This document shows, piece after piece, positions 8,438-17,740 of a stretch of 64,000 bases of DNA (the first letter of the stretch is position 1; each line of letters opens with the position of its first letter). The position numbers and the translations under genes were made by a program. Source of the DNA: Gammaproteobacteria bacterium. GTDB lineage: Bacteria > Pseudomonadota > Gammaproteobacteria > Burkholderiales > Burkholderiaceae_D. The stretch covers positions 16,826 to 80,825 of the forward strand of contig CAJCIC010000084.1 of NCBI GenBank assembly GCA_903970185.1, read 5' to 3'. Below the pieces are notes generated by a model that had not been told where the DNA came from, did no database searches, and saw nothing but the letters and a program-made list of their open reading frames with translations.

Positions 8438-8944
8438 CGGTCGCCTTCGGTAGGAGTCGGTCGCGCCACGTCCATGCCTTCTTGATCAATCGAAAGCGTG
8501 GTCTAGTCGCCGCAAAGTCGTCAAGTATCCGTCGAAACGCAACGTCTGGGCCCGATCCGAGTCCATGATGGGCTGACACGGCCCTTGGCTGTGCCTTGCA
8601 AACGGGAATCCGATCCTTGGACTGCTGAACCTCGCTACTGCGCTTTGCCTCGCGCCCCTCGCCGATCGCCTGATGGTTGGCACGGGAAACCCGAGGGCTC
8701 CGGCTTTTCAGATACCCGCGCGCCTACGGGCCGCGGTCAAGCCACGGAGCATTCTCCGCCCTTGTCGCCGCCTGCAGGTGACGGCGCCACAGCGTGAAAG
8801 CGATGGGCTCGTCATGCCTGACCAGTTCATTTGCAGCCAAAACTACGTACAAGGCGACGTACAAGGACATGATCTAGCCGCGTGCGGGGAGCTTGTGCAG
8901 CGACCGCTTGCGCAACAAGTCCGCTCCTGTCTTGCCAAGGCGGC
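8438..8944. other. Long intergenic region upstream of kup
   Basis: About 500 bases lie between the leuB-family stop and the kup start. No open frame here has a recognisable product. A 10-bp direct repeat, ACGTACAAGG, occurs at 8845-8854 and 8857-8866. The stretch probably holds the kup promoter and leader. I see no convincing hairpin or promoter boxes. Confidence 0.4.
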
Positions 8945-10030
8945 CTAAAGCTCGGCGAGAATGGCATCCCCCATTTGCGACGTCGAAACCGTCGCCCGTC
9001 CCGCTTGTGCGATGTCCAGCGTCCGAACGCCGCGGGCGATGACGCGATCGACGGCGTCTTCTAGATGCTTGGCTTCATCAGGCCGGTCCAGGCTGTAGCG
9101 CAGGCACAGGGCGAAACTCAGAATTGCACCGCATGGATTGGCAAGCGACTTGCCGGCAATGTCCGGTGCACTGCCGTGAATCGGTTCGTAGAGCGCCTTG
9201 CGCCGACCCTTTGCATCGACCGCGCCAAGCGATGCAGAGGGCAACATGCCAAGCGAGCCCGCGACCATCGCCGCGCAATCGGAAAGAATGTCACCAAACA
9301 GATTCTCGGTCACGATCACGTCGAATTGTCGCGGCGCGCGCACCAGTTGCATGGCGCAGTTATCGACATACATGTGCGTCAGTTCGATATCCGGATACTC
9401 GCGTGCGTGTAGCGCGACGATGGTGTCGCGCCACAGCATGAATACCTCGAGCACGTTGCTCTTGTCGACGTTGCACACGCGCGACTTGCGGCTGCGTGCC
9501 AGGGCAAAAGCGGCGCGCCCGATGCGCTCGATCTCGCTTGTCGTGTAGACCAGGGAGTTGATGCCGCGTCTGCTGCCATCGGCGTTCTCGAAGATGCCGC
9601 GTGGACTGCCGAAGTAGAGTCCGCCGCACAGTTCGCGCACCAGGATCATGTCGGTGCCGCCGACGATCTCGGGCCGCAGCGTCGAGGCGTCCTCCATCCC
9701 CGGGGTGGTCCTGATGGGCCGCAAATTGGTGAAGAGGTCGAGCTCCCGGCGCATGCGCAACAGCCAGTCCTCGCGCTGATATTCCCTTGGAATCGCAGCG
9801 TATTCGGGAGAGCCCGTGGCACCAAACAGGATGGCATCCGCCGCGAGGATCTTGGCCCAGGTCTCGTCGCGCATGAGGGTCTTGTAGGCCTTCCACGAGG
9901 CGATGCCGTAGAGTTCTTCGTCAAGCGTGAAATCGACGCCGTGGCGCTGGAACCAGTGGGCGATCTTTTTGACTTCCGGCATGATTTCCGGGCCGATTCC
10001 GTCACCTGGCAAGACCAGCAGATTAAACAT
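8945..10030 (-). CDS. leuB: 3-isopropylmalate dehydrogenase family protein (LeuB-like)
   Basis: Family: NAD-dependent decarboxylating 2-hydroxyacid (isopropylmalate/isocitrate-type) dehydrogenases. Visible motifs include LVLPGDGIGPEI at the N-terminus, VRELCGGLYFGSPRG, the substrate/metal block NVDKSNVLEV, ENLFGDILSD and EPIHGSAPDIAGK near the NAD site. The RELxGGxYFGxPRG form is that of isopropylmalate rather than tartrate/isocitrate enzymes. I chose the ATG at 10030 because GGA lies 8 bases upstream; an alternative ATG is at 10036. The gene overlaps the end of leuD. In leucine synthesis the enzyme makes 2-oxoisocaproate, but here it ends an operon of CoA-dependent catabolic genes under a likely IclR regulator. 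A methylmalate-type substrate is therefore possible. Confidence 0.85.
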   Translation of the reverse strand: MFNLLVLPGDGIGPEIMPEVKKIAHWFQRHGVDFTLDEELYGIASWKAYKTLMRDETWAKILAADAILFGATGSPEYAAIPREYQREDWLLRMRRELDLFTNLRPIRTTPGMEDASTLRPEIVGGTDMILVRELCGGLYFGSPRGIFENADGSRRGINSLVYTTSEIERIGRAAFALARSRKSRVCNVDKSNVLEVFMLWRDTIVALHAREYPDIELTHMYVDNCAMQLVRAPRQFDVIVTENLFGDILSDCAAMVAGSLGMLPSASLGAVDAKGRRKALYEPIHGSAPDIAGKSLANPCGAILSFALCLRYSLDRPDEAKHLEDAVDRVIARGVRTLDIAQAGRATVSTSQMGDAILAEL

Positions 10031-10655
10031 GTGCATCGTCCAATTTTTGGTAGGCCCAGCCCCGCGCAGCACGATCCCGGCGTTCGAAGGCAGAAATTTC
10101 AGCGCTATATCGCTGCGTCGCACCGATCTCGTCTAAGCCCTCGAGGAGCGCTACACGCCGCTCGGCGTCAATGGCAAACGGCATGAGGCGCAGTGCAGGC
10201 GTCTCGATCAGGTTCTGCACAAGGTCGACCGTCATGCGTGGCACAGCTTCGGCCTCGATCTCGGCCATGAGCGCGGCCACGAGGCCTGGCTCGAGGGTGA
10301 TGGCCAATAGCCCGTTCTGAAAGCAATTGGCCCTGAAAATGTCGCCAAAACTCGGCGCAATGATGCACCGAAAGCCCATGTCCGAAAGCGCCCACACGGC
10401 GTGCTCGCGCGAACTGCCGCAGCCGAAATTCTCGCCGGCGACCAGCACCTGGGCACCGGCGTACTTCGGCTGGTTCAAAACGAAGTCTGCGCGTGGCTGG
10501 TGCGCGCTGTCGTAGCGCCATGGCTCGAATGCGAACGCTCCGAGCTGGCCCCGTGGAAATGCCATCAAGCGTGCAATCGGGATGATGACTTCGGTATCGA
10601 CATTGGATTTGCAAAGGGGTGCTGCAATGCCCGTAAGGATCGTGAAGGCTGCCAT
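10023..10655 (-). CDS. leuD: 3-isopropylmalate dehydratase small subunit family protein (LeuD-like)
   Basis: The 210-residue protein carries the small-subunit hallmark ENFGCGSSREHAVWAL, which lines the active site and selects the substrate side chain, followed by IIAPSFGDIFRANCFQNG. With the large subunit it performs dehydration-rehydration of 2-alkylmalates. The start codon overlaps the stop of the leuC gene by one base (TGATG), and its own end overlaps leuB, so the three are translated as a set. The length equals that of biosynthetic LeuD. Whether the substrate is isopropylmalate or another alkylmalate such as citramalate cannot be told from sequence alone. Confidence 0.88.
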   Translation of the reverse strand: MAAFTILTGIAAPLCKSNVDTEVIIPIARLMAFPRGQLGAFAFEPWRYDSAHQPRADFVLNQPKYAGAQVLVAGENFGCGSSREHAVWALSDMGFRCIIAPSFGDIFRANCFQNGLLAITLEPGLVAALMAEIEAEAVPRMTVDLVQNLIETPALRLMPFAIDAERRVALLEGLDEIGATQRYSAEISAFERRDRAARGWAYQKLDDAHV

Positions 10656-12079
10656 CAGCGCTGCAACTTTCTGACGTCGGCGATGGTACCCGTGACCGCC
10701 GCCGCAGCGGCCATGGCGGGACTTGCGAGATGGGTGCGTGCTGCGGGTCCCTGGCGGCCGACGAAGTTCCGATTGGTCGTCGATACCGAGCGCCTACCCG
10801 GTGCGATCACTTCGCCATTGGCTGCAAGGCACAGCGAACAACCTGGCTCGCGCCACTCGAAACCCGCGTCGCGAAAGACTTGATCGAGTCCCTCGCGCTC
10901 GGCAGCACGCCTGACGTCTTCCGAGCCCGGGACCACCCACGCCGTCACCCCCGGGAAGACGCGTCGTCCGCGGGCAATGGCAGCGGCATCGCGCAGATCG
11001 GAGAGCCGGCCGTTGGTGCAAGAGCCAATGAAGACCCAGTCGATCGCGATGCCCTCGAGCGGCTGGCCGGGGGTCAATCCCATGTAGTCCAGGGCCGCCA
11101 GCATGCTGCGCTTTTTCTCGGTATCGCTTTCATCTGCGGGATCCGGAACGATGCTGTTCACCGGGACCACGTCCTGCGGGCTGGTGCCCCAGGTGACCTG
11201 CGGCGCAACGTCATTGGCGTCAATCGAGAGTTCATGGTCAAAGGCCGCATCGGCGTCGGTTGCAAGGCTGCGCCAGCTGGCGATGGCCTCTTCGAGCAAG
11301 GCACCCTCGGGCGCGAAGGGTCGAGCAGCCAGATAGTCGATGGTCGCGTCATCAGGCGCAATCATGCCGATCTTCGAGCCAAATTCGATCGACAGGTTAC
11401 ACAGCGTCAGTCGCGCCTCGACACTGAGACTGCGCACCGCGGCACCCGCGTATTCGACGGCGTAGCCGCGACCTTGGGCAGTACCGAAGCGGCCAATCGC
11501 ATACAGAATCAGGTCCTTTGCCGTGACATACGGTGCCAGCTTGCCGGCGATTGAAAGGCGCAGCGTTTTCGGCCGCTTTTGCCTAATCGTCTGTGTCGCG
11601 AGCACATGCTCGACTTCGCTTGAGCCGATGCCAAACGCCAGCGCACCCAGACCGCCATGGGTACAGGTATGGCTGTCGCCGCAGACGATCAGAAGCCCGG
11701 GTAACGACAGACCGAGCTCGGGACCCACGACGTGGACGATGCCCTGACCCCTTGAGCCGAGCTCGAAGAAGCGGATGCCTGCGGCGCTGGTTTTCCTGCG
11801 CATGGCGGCAAGTAGCGGTGCGCCAAGGACGGCCGGGTCGTGGTTGCGCCCTGCAAACGTCGGCAGCGCATGATCAGGGGTTGCGAAGGTCAGATCAGGC
11901 CGCGCCACTTTCAGGCCACGCTCTTGAAGGCGGGTCAGGCGCGGGCCGGCCTCGAGATCGTGAATCAGGTGGCGATCGACATGGAGCAGGTCGACGCCTT
12001 CACCCAGGGCGCGGATCACCCGGCTGGTCCAGACCTTGTCAAGAAGGGTACGCGCACCGGGATCGGTCGTCATCGACAT
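10655..12079 (-). CDS. leuC: 3-isopropylmalate dehydratase large subunit family protein (LeuC-like)
   Basis: The 474-residue aconitase-superfamily protein keeps the three iron-sulfur cluster cysteines in GSCTNGR and CSLCLAANGE, and the motifs GIVHVVGPELGLSLPG, VCGDSHTCTHG and GSSEVEHVLATQT. Sequence from residue 10 on follows the LeuC pattern closely. The start is taken at the ATG at 12079; a second ATG two codons later is also possible. The reading frame extends further upstream, but the added residues overlap the end of the preceding gene and look like noise. The gene follows a periplasmic binding protein gene by 32 bases and is coupled to leuD. Its place in a catabolic operon raises the question of whether it acts in leucine synthesis at all. 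Confidence 0.88.
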   Translation of the reverse strand: MSMTTDPGARTLLDKVWTSRVIRALGEGVDLLHVDRHLIHDLEAGPRLTRLQERGLKVARPDLTFATPDHALPTFAGRNHDPAVLGAPLLAAMRRKTSAAGIRFFELGSRGQGIVHVVGPELGLSLPGLLIVCGDSHTCTHGGLGALAFGIGSSEVEHVLATQTIRQKRPKTLRLSIAGKLAPYVTAKDLILYAIGRFGTAQGRGYAVEYAGAAVRSLSVEARLTLCNLSIEFGSKIGMIAPDDATIDYLAARPFAPEGALLEEAIASWRSLATDADAAFDHELSIDANDVAPQVTWGTSPQDVVPVNSIVPDPADESDTEKKRSMLAALDYMGLTPGQPLEGIAIDWVFIGSCTNGRLSDLRDAAAIARGRRVFPGVTAWVVPGSEDVRRAAEREGLDQVFRDAGFEWREPGCSLCLAANGEVIAPGRRSVSTTNRNFVGRQGPAARTHLASPAMAAAAAVTGTIADVRKLQR

Positions 12080-12111
12080 GGGCTCACGCGTGCCTTGGCG
12101 AGGGGGCGCAT

Positions 12112-13272
12112 CTACTGCCCGGCTGCGTAGGTCCAGTCGCCGTTCTTGATCTCGACGATGACGCGGGCACGCTTGTCCATGCCGCCATGGTTGGACGGAC
12201 TGGTATTGATGATGCCTTGGCACCCGGTCAGTTCATGAATGTTCTCAAGCGCATCGCGAAGCGCACTGCGAAATGCAGCGGTGCCGGGCTGAGCGGCCTT
12301 GAGCGCCACGGGAACCGCGGCTTCGAGCATGCGGCCAGCGTCCCACACGTGGCCACCAAACGTGCTCACCGTATTCGCCCCATACACGGCCTCGTAGGCG
12401 GTCTTGTAGCGCAGCGCCTCTGCCTTGATCGGATTGCTCTCGGGCAGCTGATCGGCAACCAGAATGGGACCGGCGGGCAGGAAAGCGCCTTCGCAGTCCT
12501 TGCCGCACACCCGCAGGAAGTCGCGGTTGGCCGAACCATGCGTCTGAAACGTCATGCCCTTGTAATTCATCTCGCGCAGCGTCTTTTGCGGCAGCGCCGA
12601 GGGCGTGCCGGCGCCAGCGATCAAGACCGCATCGGGATTCTTCGACAGGATGCGAAGGATCTGGCCGGTGACGCTTGAGTCAAGCCGGGCAAAGCTCTCC
12701 TTGGCGACGACCTGCAGGCCGTGTGTTTTGGCCTGCGCCGAAAAATCGTCATACCAGCTCTCGCCATAGGAATCGGCGAAGCCGATGACGGCGACCGTCT
12801 TGATGCCGTGGCTTTGCATATAGTCGGCCACGGCAGTGGCCATCACAATGTTGTCCTGAGGGGTCTTGAAGATCCACTTCCGGTTGCCTTCGACTGGCGT
12901 GGTAATCGCCGAGGCGGCCGAAAGCGCAATCAGCGGGACACCGGCTTCAGCCGCGACATCGATCATCGCCAGGGCATTTGGCGTCGTGGTGCCGCCAATC
13001 AGGACGTCGACGTGATCCTCGGTGAGCAGTTTGCGCTCGTTCAAAGCCGCGGTCGTCGAGTCGGTAGCCTCGTCATAGAAGATGTACGTCACGCTCAGCC
13101 CGCCGATGGTCTTGGGCAGCAGCGCCACCGTATTCTTCTCGGGAATTCCCAGTGAGGCTGCCGGACCCGTCGCAGACGCCTCGACGCCGACGCGCAGCTG
13201 CGCGCTGGCACTGGTGCTAAAGATCAGGACTGCGGCAAACAGGGCCGACTGCAGCGTGCTTCTGATTCTCAT
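12112..13272 (-). CDS. Branched-chain amino acid-type ABC transporter substrate-binding protein (LivK-like)
   Basis: This is a 386-residue protein with a clear Sec signal peptide (positively charged start, hydrophobic core, cleavage after STSASA near residue 24). The mature part has the type I periplasmic binding fold, with VLIGGTTTPNALAMIDVAAE, VAVIGFADSYGESW and FGGHVWDAGRMLEAA typical of LivJ/LivK-like proteins. It would capture an amino acid or organic acid in the periplasm and hand it to ABC permeases. No permease or ATPase genes are in this operon, so it must share a transporter encoded elsewhere. A strong AGGAGA site precedes the ATG. Its presence among catabolic genes suggests it binds the substrate of that pathway. 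Confidence 0.88.
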   Translation of the reverse strand: MRIRSTLQSALFAAVLIFSTSASAQLRVGVEASATGPAASLGIPEKNTVALLPKTIGGLSVTYIFYDEATDSTTAALNERKLLTEDHVDVLIGGTTTPNALAMIDVAAEAGVPLIALSAASAITTPVEGNRKWIFKTPQDNIVMATAVADYMQSHGIKTVAVIGFADSYGESWYDDFSAQAKTHGLQVVAKESFARLDSSVTGQILRILSKNPDAVLIAGAGTPSALPQKTLREMNYKGMTFQTHGSANRDFLRVCGKDCEGAFLPAGPILVADQLPESNPIKAEALRYKTAYEAVYGANTVSTFGGHVWDAGRMLEAAVPVALKAAQPGTAAFRSALRDALENIHELTGCQGIINTSPSNHGGMDKRARVIVEIKNGDWTYAAGQ

Positions 13273-13328
13273 CTCGTGTCTCCTCTATGGTGTTTATTGT
13301 ACGTGCGGCGCGCATGGCTTGGCGCTGG

Positions 13329-14744
13329 CTAACGGGTGTCATGGATGGCGGGCTCGCCCGCATTCGGCGCTTGCGCGTGCGCCAGCTCCAACTCGCCCAC
13401 ATCCGGGCAATGTTCGAGCTGGCAAAGTGCATCGAAAAGGCCACCGCGATCAGTCTCGCCCGCTGCAACGACGCAGTCGTCGAACTTGCGCCGCAGGTCA
13501 TCAAAACTCATCGGGTTGAAGGCGTCACCGATTGCGTATTGCACTTCACCGCTGTCGAGCATGCGGCCATCATCGAGTTCGAGAAGCACGCGGTCGCTTT
13601 GCGCCAAAGAGGGCTGGTCCTCCCGGCAGCCCTCGCGCAGATGGATTCGCACTTTATCGAACTGGTTGCGAACGTCGGCCCGCCGAACGAAATCGTCTCG
13701 CACCTGGCAAAGACCGATGCCACCTGCGACGAGGGCAGCGGCGATGGCGAATTCAAGACTGAATTTGGCTTCAACGCCGGTATCGGGGCGGTGGTTGCGC
13801 AGCATTGCCGCCTGCGCCGTGCCGAGGTGCACGTGGACGGTCTTGACGGTGCCTGCCTCGACGCGATATCTGCGCACCAGCGCCACGGTCGCGTCAATCG
13901 CACGGTGCGTGGCAAAGCACATCGGATAGTTCTTGAATGTCAGGCGCAGTTCGCGCAAGCGCAGATCTCGTCCGAAGCCTGATGACGCGGGCGAGAGATC
14001 CACAGCTCCCTTGGGCGAGAGCGCGGCGAGAAGGCCGGCGGGATGCTCAAGCGCATCTGGCGACGGCTTGATGCCAAGCACCGAAAGATCGACAGCGTCG
14101 ATGGCGTTGGCGGCGGCGTAGCCCGCATGAAAGGGTTTCGCCTCGCTGCCGAAATTGGCCACCACGCCGCCGCCCATGCTGGCCGCCATGCCCAGAGCGC
14201 AGATACATTGCGACTGCGACAGGCGGCGCAAGGATGCGAGGGCGGCCGTGGCACTGACGATGCCAAGCATCCCGGTCGAATGCCAGCCCTTGTCGTGCAG
14301 CAAGTCGGGTTCGCGAAAAAACAGTTCGGCCCAGACTTCGTAGCCGACCACATAGGCCTTGATCAGATCGAAGCCGCTTGAGCCGAGGCGCTCGCCCTCT
14401 GCGAGCAGGCAGGGCACGAGCACGACGCTCGGATGGCCGCAAAACGCCACGTCATCATAGTCAAGCGCATGTCCCGCGGTGGCGTTGATCAGCGCGGCAT
14501 CGCGCGAAGCGACGCGTTCAGTGCCAAACAGGATCCTGGCATCGGCCGGACGGGCACCGTGGCGAAAGACGAAGCGTCGCATGACATCGACCACGGGCTG
14601 GTTCTTGCCGGCAAGGATAACACCGGCCGTATCTGCGAAGGCCATCTTCACCAGCTCCTGCAGGTCGTCGTCAAGCGGCAGATCGCGGCCGGCACAGGCA
14701 AACGCTGCGATGCTTTCGGTCAGGCCTCGGGCGCGGAGTTGCAT
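13329..14744 (-). CDS. MmgE/PrpD family protein
   Basis: The protein of 471 residues belongs to the MmgE/PrpD fold, which includes 2-methylcitrate dehydratase and cis-aconitate decarboxylase. Visible features are FADTAGVILAG near the N-terminus, NATAGHALDYDD (the conserved active-site region) and GWHSTGMLGIVSATAALASL, with KNYPMCFATHRAIDA further on. I start it at the ATG at 14744, 5 bases after the acyl-CoA dehydrogenase stop; the longer open frame upstream lies inside that gene. Members act on C5-C7 di- and tricarboxylic acids, which fits the other enzymes of the operon. The exact reaction is not determined by sequence inspection. Confidence 0.82.
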   Translation of the reverse strand: MQLRARGLTESIAAFACAGRDLPLDDDLQELVKMAFADTAGVILAGKNQPVVDVMRRFVFRHGARPADARILFGTERVASRDAALINATAGHALDYDDVAFCGHPSVVLVPCLLAEGERLGSSGFDLIKAYVVGYEVWAELFFREPDLLHDKGWHSTGMLGIVSATAALASLRRLSQSQCICALGMAASMGGGVVANFGSEAKPFHAGYAAANAIDAVDLSVLGIKPSPDALEHPAGLLAALSPKGAVDLSPASSGFGRDLRLRELRLTFKNYPMCFATHRAIDATVALVRRYRVEAGTVKTVHVHLGTAQAAMLRNHRPDTGVEAKFSLEFAIAAALVAGGIGLCQVRDDFVRRADVRNQFDKVRIHLREGCREDQPSLAQSDRVLLELDDGRMLDSGEVQYAIGDAFNPMSFDDLRRKFDDCVVAAGETDRGGLFDALCQLEHCPDVGELELAHAQAPNAGEPAIHDTR

Positions 14745-14749
14745 TTGCC

Positions 14750-15949
14750 TCAGTAAGACCTTGGCATGCCAAGCACGTGCTCGGCGATATAGGCGAGCAC
14801 GAGGTTGGTCGAGATCGGCGCAATCTGCTGCACGCGCGCTTCGCGCCAGCGCCGCTCGACATCGTATTCGCGGGCGTAACCGAAGCCGCCGTGGGTCTGC
14901 ATGCAGGCTTCGGCGGCATGCCATGCCGCCTCGGATGCCAAAAGCTTTGCCACGTTCGCGTCTTCGCCACAGGGCAGACCCGCATCGAAGAGCGCCGCTG
15001 CCTTGCGCAGCATCATGTCGGCAGCCTGGGTTTCGGCATAGGCTCTGGCGATTGGAAACTGGACGCCCTGGTTCTTGCCGATCGGCCGCCCAAAGACGAT
15101 GCGCTCGCTCGCGTACTTCGACGCTGTTGCAATGAACCAGCGCGCATCGCCAACCGATTCGTGGGAGACAAGGATGCGTTCGGCGTTCATGCCATCGAGG
15201 ATGCAGCGAAAGCCCTTGCCTTCGGGTCCGATGCGGTTCTTGACCGGCACACGCATTTCGTCAAAGAAGATCTCGGTCGTGTTGTGGTTGATCATCGCCG
15301 CGAGCTTTTTGATCTCCATGCCGTGACCGCGTGCTTCGCGCAGGTCGACCAGTAGCACAGACAAGCCGTCGCTGCGGCGTGCGACCTCGTCAGACGGCTG
15401 TGTGCGCACCAGGAGCAGCATCAGATCGGAGTATTCGGCGCGCGACGTCCAGACCTTCTGGCCGCTGACCACGTAGTCGTCGCCATCGCGCACGGCGCGC
15501 GTCTTGATCTGGGTGGTGTCCGTGCCGGTTGTCGGCTCGGTGACGCCAAACGCCTGCAGGCGCAGCTCACCGGCTGCGATTTGGGGCAGATATCTGGCTT
15601 TTTGCTCGGCACTGCCGTGGCGCAGCAGCGTGCCCATCGTGTACATCTGGGCGTGGCAGGCCGCAGCGTAGCAGCCGGCGTTGTGGCATTCCTGAAGAAT
15701 CACGCCAGCGGCACGCAGGGGCAGGCCCGCGCCGCCGTATTCCTCGGGAATGAGGGCAGCGAGGAATCCGGTTTCCGTCATGGCATTGACGAATTCGGTG
15801 GGGTAGGCCTCGCGCTCGTCGAGATCGCGCCAGTAAGGTGCTGGAAACTGGCTGCAGATGCGGCGCACGCTGTCGCGAATGTCGACGTAGTCTTCGCCCA
15901 GCGTGACGTGGACGTCGTCGAGGCGAGGAGGGTCGATGGGCGCGTTCAT
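14750..15949 (-). CDS. Acyl-CoA dehydrogenase family protein
   Basis: The 399-residue flavoprotein has the standard three-domain layout: helical N-terminus, a beta domain with AFGVTEPTTGTD (FAD/substrate loop) and VWTSRAEYSDLMLLLVRT, and a C-terminal helical domain with FGRPIGKNQGVQFPIA and HGGFGYAREYDVERRWREAR. The C-terminal segment lacks the YEGT-type glutamate used by medium-chain enzymes. A glutamate is present in the NAERILVS segment, the position used by isovaleryl- and long-chain-type enzymes. This suggests a branched or dicarboxylic acyl-CoA substrate, but that is inference. It would oxidise an acyl-CoA to an enoyl-CoA and pass electrons to ETF. It sits 15 bases after the lyase gene in the same operon. 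Confidence 0.88.
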   Translation of the reverse strand: MNAPIDPPRLDDVHVTLGEDYVDIRDSVRRICSQFPAPYWRDLDEREAYPTEFVNAMTETGFLAALIPEEYGGAGLPLRAAGVILQECHNAGCYAAACHAQMYTMGTLLRHGSAEQKARYLPQIAAGELRLQAFGVTEPTTGTDTTQIKTRAVRDGDDYVVSGQKVWTSRAEYSDLMLLLVRTQPSDEVARRSDGLSVLLVDLREARGHGMEIKKLAAMINHNTTEIFFDEMRVPVKNRIGPEGKGFRCILDGMNAERILVSHESVGDARWFIATASKYASERIVFGRPIGKNQGVQFPIARAYAETQAADMMLRKAAALFDAGLPCGEDANVAKLLASEAAWHAAEACMQTHGGFGYAREYDVERRWREARVQQIAPISTNLVLAYIAEHVLGMPRSY

Positions 15950-15964
15950 GTGAGCCTTCGTGGG

Positions 15965-16936
15965 TTAGCGCGCTGGCTCAAACGAGCCGGCCGGCGACAC
16001 GTAGTGGGTGGGCAGGCCGGCCCTGGCGACGGCGCCAAAAAGGGGCGTATCGCGCAGGTTGCGGGCCACGATTTCGCGCACTGCAATCAGCTTCATCAGA
16101 TCGACGCCGGTTTTAAGGCCCATCGAATCAAGCAGAAAGCACAAGTCGTCCATGACAATGTTGCCGGTTGCTGCCGGCACGAACTGGCAGCCGCCAAGGC
16201 CAGCCAGTGACGCATCGAAAAGACGCACGCCGCAATCCAGCGCCGCCACGACGTTGGCAAGTCCAAGCCCGCGCGTATCGTGAAAGTGGGCGCCAAGCGG
16301 CAGGGTACCGATCTCGCCCTGTACCGCATGGAACAGCCGCTTGACGCGCTTGGGATTGGCGTGACCGACGGTGTCAGCAATCAGAATTTCGTTGGCGCCA
16401 AGCGCTGCCAGCTCTCGCGCATACAAGCAGACATCGGCCTCGGCGATCTCGCCCTCGTAGGCGCACCCCATGGCGCTTGACAGCCCGCCAACCAGCGCGG
16501 GTCGGCGCGCGCTGGGTATCGTGCGCAGCAATTCGGCGATGGCCTTGAAGTCGGCAAGTGACTCCTCGCGTTCGCGCCGCACGTTCTTGAGGTTGTGGGT
16601 GCGGCTCACCGACATGACAAAGTTGATGCGATCGACGCCGAGCTCGACCGCGCGCTCGGCGCCGCGCAGATTGGGAACCAGTGCCATGACCTCAAGCCCC
16701 TCGATCTTTCGTGCACCCTCGATGACTTCGGCGGCGTCGACGAACTGCGGCGCAACTTTGGCGGGGACAAGCGATGCGACCTCGATTTCGCGTACGCCCG
16801 CATCGGCTTCAGCGCGGATCCAGGCGAGTTTTTCCGCTGTCGGAAAAAACTGCGCGATCATCTGCAGGCCATCGCGCGGCCCGACTTCGCGGACTCGCAC
16901 GTCGATGGTGTCGCGTCGGCTTGGCGTCGTCTCCAT
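15965..16936 (-). CDS. Hydroxymethylglutaryl-CoA lyase family protein
   Basis: The 323-residue TIM-barrel protein has VREVGPRDGLQ at the N-terminus (metal-binding aspartate and catalytic arginine), HFHDTRGLGLANV (metal-binding histidines) and the family signature around GGCQFVPAATGNIVMDDL with the catalytic cysteine. These are all residues needed by HMG-CoA lyase, which splits a 3-hydroxy-3-methylglutaryl-CoA-like ester into acetyl-CoA and a keto acid. Related bacterial enzymes cleave other 3-hydroxyacyl-CoAs. No methylcrotonyl-CoA carboxylase, needed to make HMG-CoA from leucine, is encoded nearby. A different 3-hydroxy-3-methyl acyl-CoA, for example citramalyl-CoA, is therefore possible. 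It starts 6 bases after its ORF neighbour ends, within one operon. Confidence 0.88.
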   Translation of the reverse strand: METTPSRRDTIDVRVREVGPRDGLQMIAQFFPTAEKLAWIRAEADAGVREIEVASLVPAKVAPQFVDAAEVIEGARKIEGLEVMALVPNLRGAERAVELGVDRINFVMSVSRTHNLKNVRREREESLADFKAIAELLRTIPSARRPALVGGLSSAMGCAYEGEIAEADVCLYARELAALGANEILIADTVGHANPKRVKRLFHAVQGEIGTLPLGAHFHDTRGLGLANVVAALDCGVRLFDASLAGLGGCQFVPAATGNIVMDDLCFLLDSMGLKTGVDLMKLIAVREIVARNLRDTPLFGAVARAGLPTHYVSPAGSFEPAR

Positions 16937-16942
16937 CAGGTG

Positions 16943-17740
16943 TCAGTGCCCCTTGAAGTTGGCTTTGCGTTTTTCATTGAATGCCCTCACCCCTTCGATG
17001 CGGTCCTCGCTGGTGACAAGGCGGCCATAGGCTTCGATTTCGAAGCGGTAGGCGCTTGCCAGGTCCATCTCCGCGCCATAGCGCACCGCCCTTTTTACCT
17101 GGCGGATCGACATGGGGGCGTTCTCGGCAATCGCCTGCGCCGTTGCCAGGGCGCGCGCCATCAGATCGGCGGGCGCGCACAGCTCGTTGACCATGCCCCA
17201 ACGCTTTGCCTCTTCGGCCGAGAAAGGCCGGGCGGCATAGATCAGTTCCTTGGCACGCCGCACACCGACGGCGCGCGGCAGGGTTTGCGTGCCGCCTGCA
17301 CCGGGCATGATGCCAAGGCGCACTTCGGTCAGCGCGAAGCGGGCATGGGTTGCGGCATAGATGAAATCGCACGACAGGGCAGTCTCAAGGCCGCCTCCGA
17401 AGGCCGCGCCATTGACGGCGGCGATGACAGGAACCGGACAGTCCCACAAGGCCACTGCGCCGCGCTCGAATAATTCGTGCTGCAAGCGCCAGGCTTCGTT
17501 GCTCATGCCATTGCGTTCTTTCAAATCGCCGCCAGCGCAAAAGCCGCGATCGCCTGCGCCGGTCAGAACCACGCAGCGGACCGGGCCGGCATCGACCGTA
17601 AGCCAGGTCCAAAGCGCCAGCAGATCGTGACCCATCTGCGTGTTGATCGCGTTGAGCACCTCGGGCCGGTTAAGCCTTGCGATCAGGACATGCTCGCCAT
17701 GAAGCTCGACTGCAATGGTCGCGTAGTTCGGAAGCGTCAT
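16943..17740 (-). CDS. Enoyl-CoA hydratase/isomerase family protein
   Basis: The 265-residue crotonase-fold protein has AAVNGAAFGGGLETALSCD, whose backbone amides form the oxyanion hole and whose glutamate matches one catalytic acid. A second block, TEVRLGIMPGAGGTQTLPR, supplies the second conserved glutamate, so hydratase activity is likely. I start it at the ATG at 17740, which overlaps the stop of the CoA-transferase gene by one base. The reading frame continues upstream but there it lies inside that gene. It would add water to the enoyl-CoA produced by the acyl-CoA dehydrogenase or by CoA transfer to an unsaturated acid. Confidence 0.9.
   Translation of the reverse strand: MTLPNYATIAVELHGEHVLIARLNRPEVLNAINTQMGHDLLALWTWLTVDAGPVRCVVLTGAGDRGFCAGGDLKERNGMSNEAWRLQHELFERGAVALWDCPVPVIAAVNGAAFGGGLETALSCDFIYAATHARFALTEVRLGIMPGAGGTQTLPRAVGVRRAKELIYAARPFSAEEAKRWGMVNELCAPADLMARALATAQAIAENAPMSIRQVKRAVRYGAEMDLASAYRFEIEAYGRLVTSEDRIEGVRAFNEKRKANFKGH

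Noticed and set aside
7061..8485. 474-codon plus-strand open frame opposite kup
   Set aside because: It lies fully antisense to a clear Kup gene and its translation is a low-complexity Q/H/R/D-rich shadow with no domain.
16963..17740. HMG-CoA lyase and acyl-CoA dehydrogenase read as a standard leucine-degradation operon
   Set aside because: No methylcrotonyl-CoA carboxylase or methylglutaconyl-CoA hydratase pair is present, and LeuC/D/B-family genes are in the same run, so I do not assign the leucine pathway.
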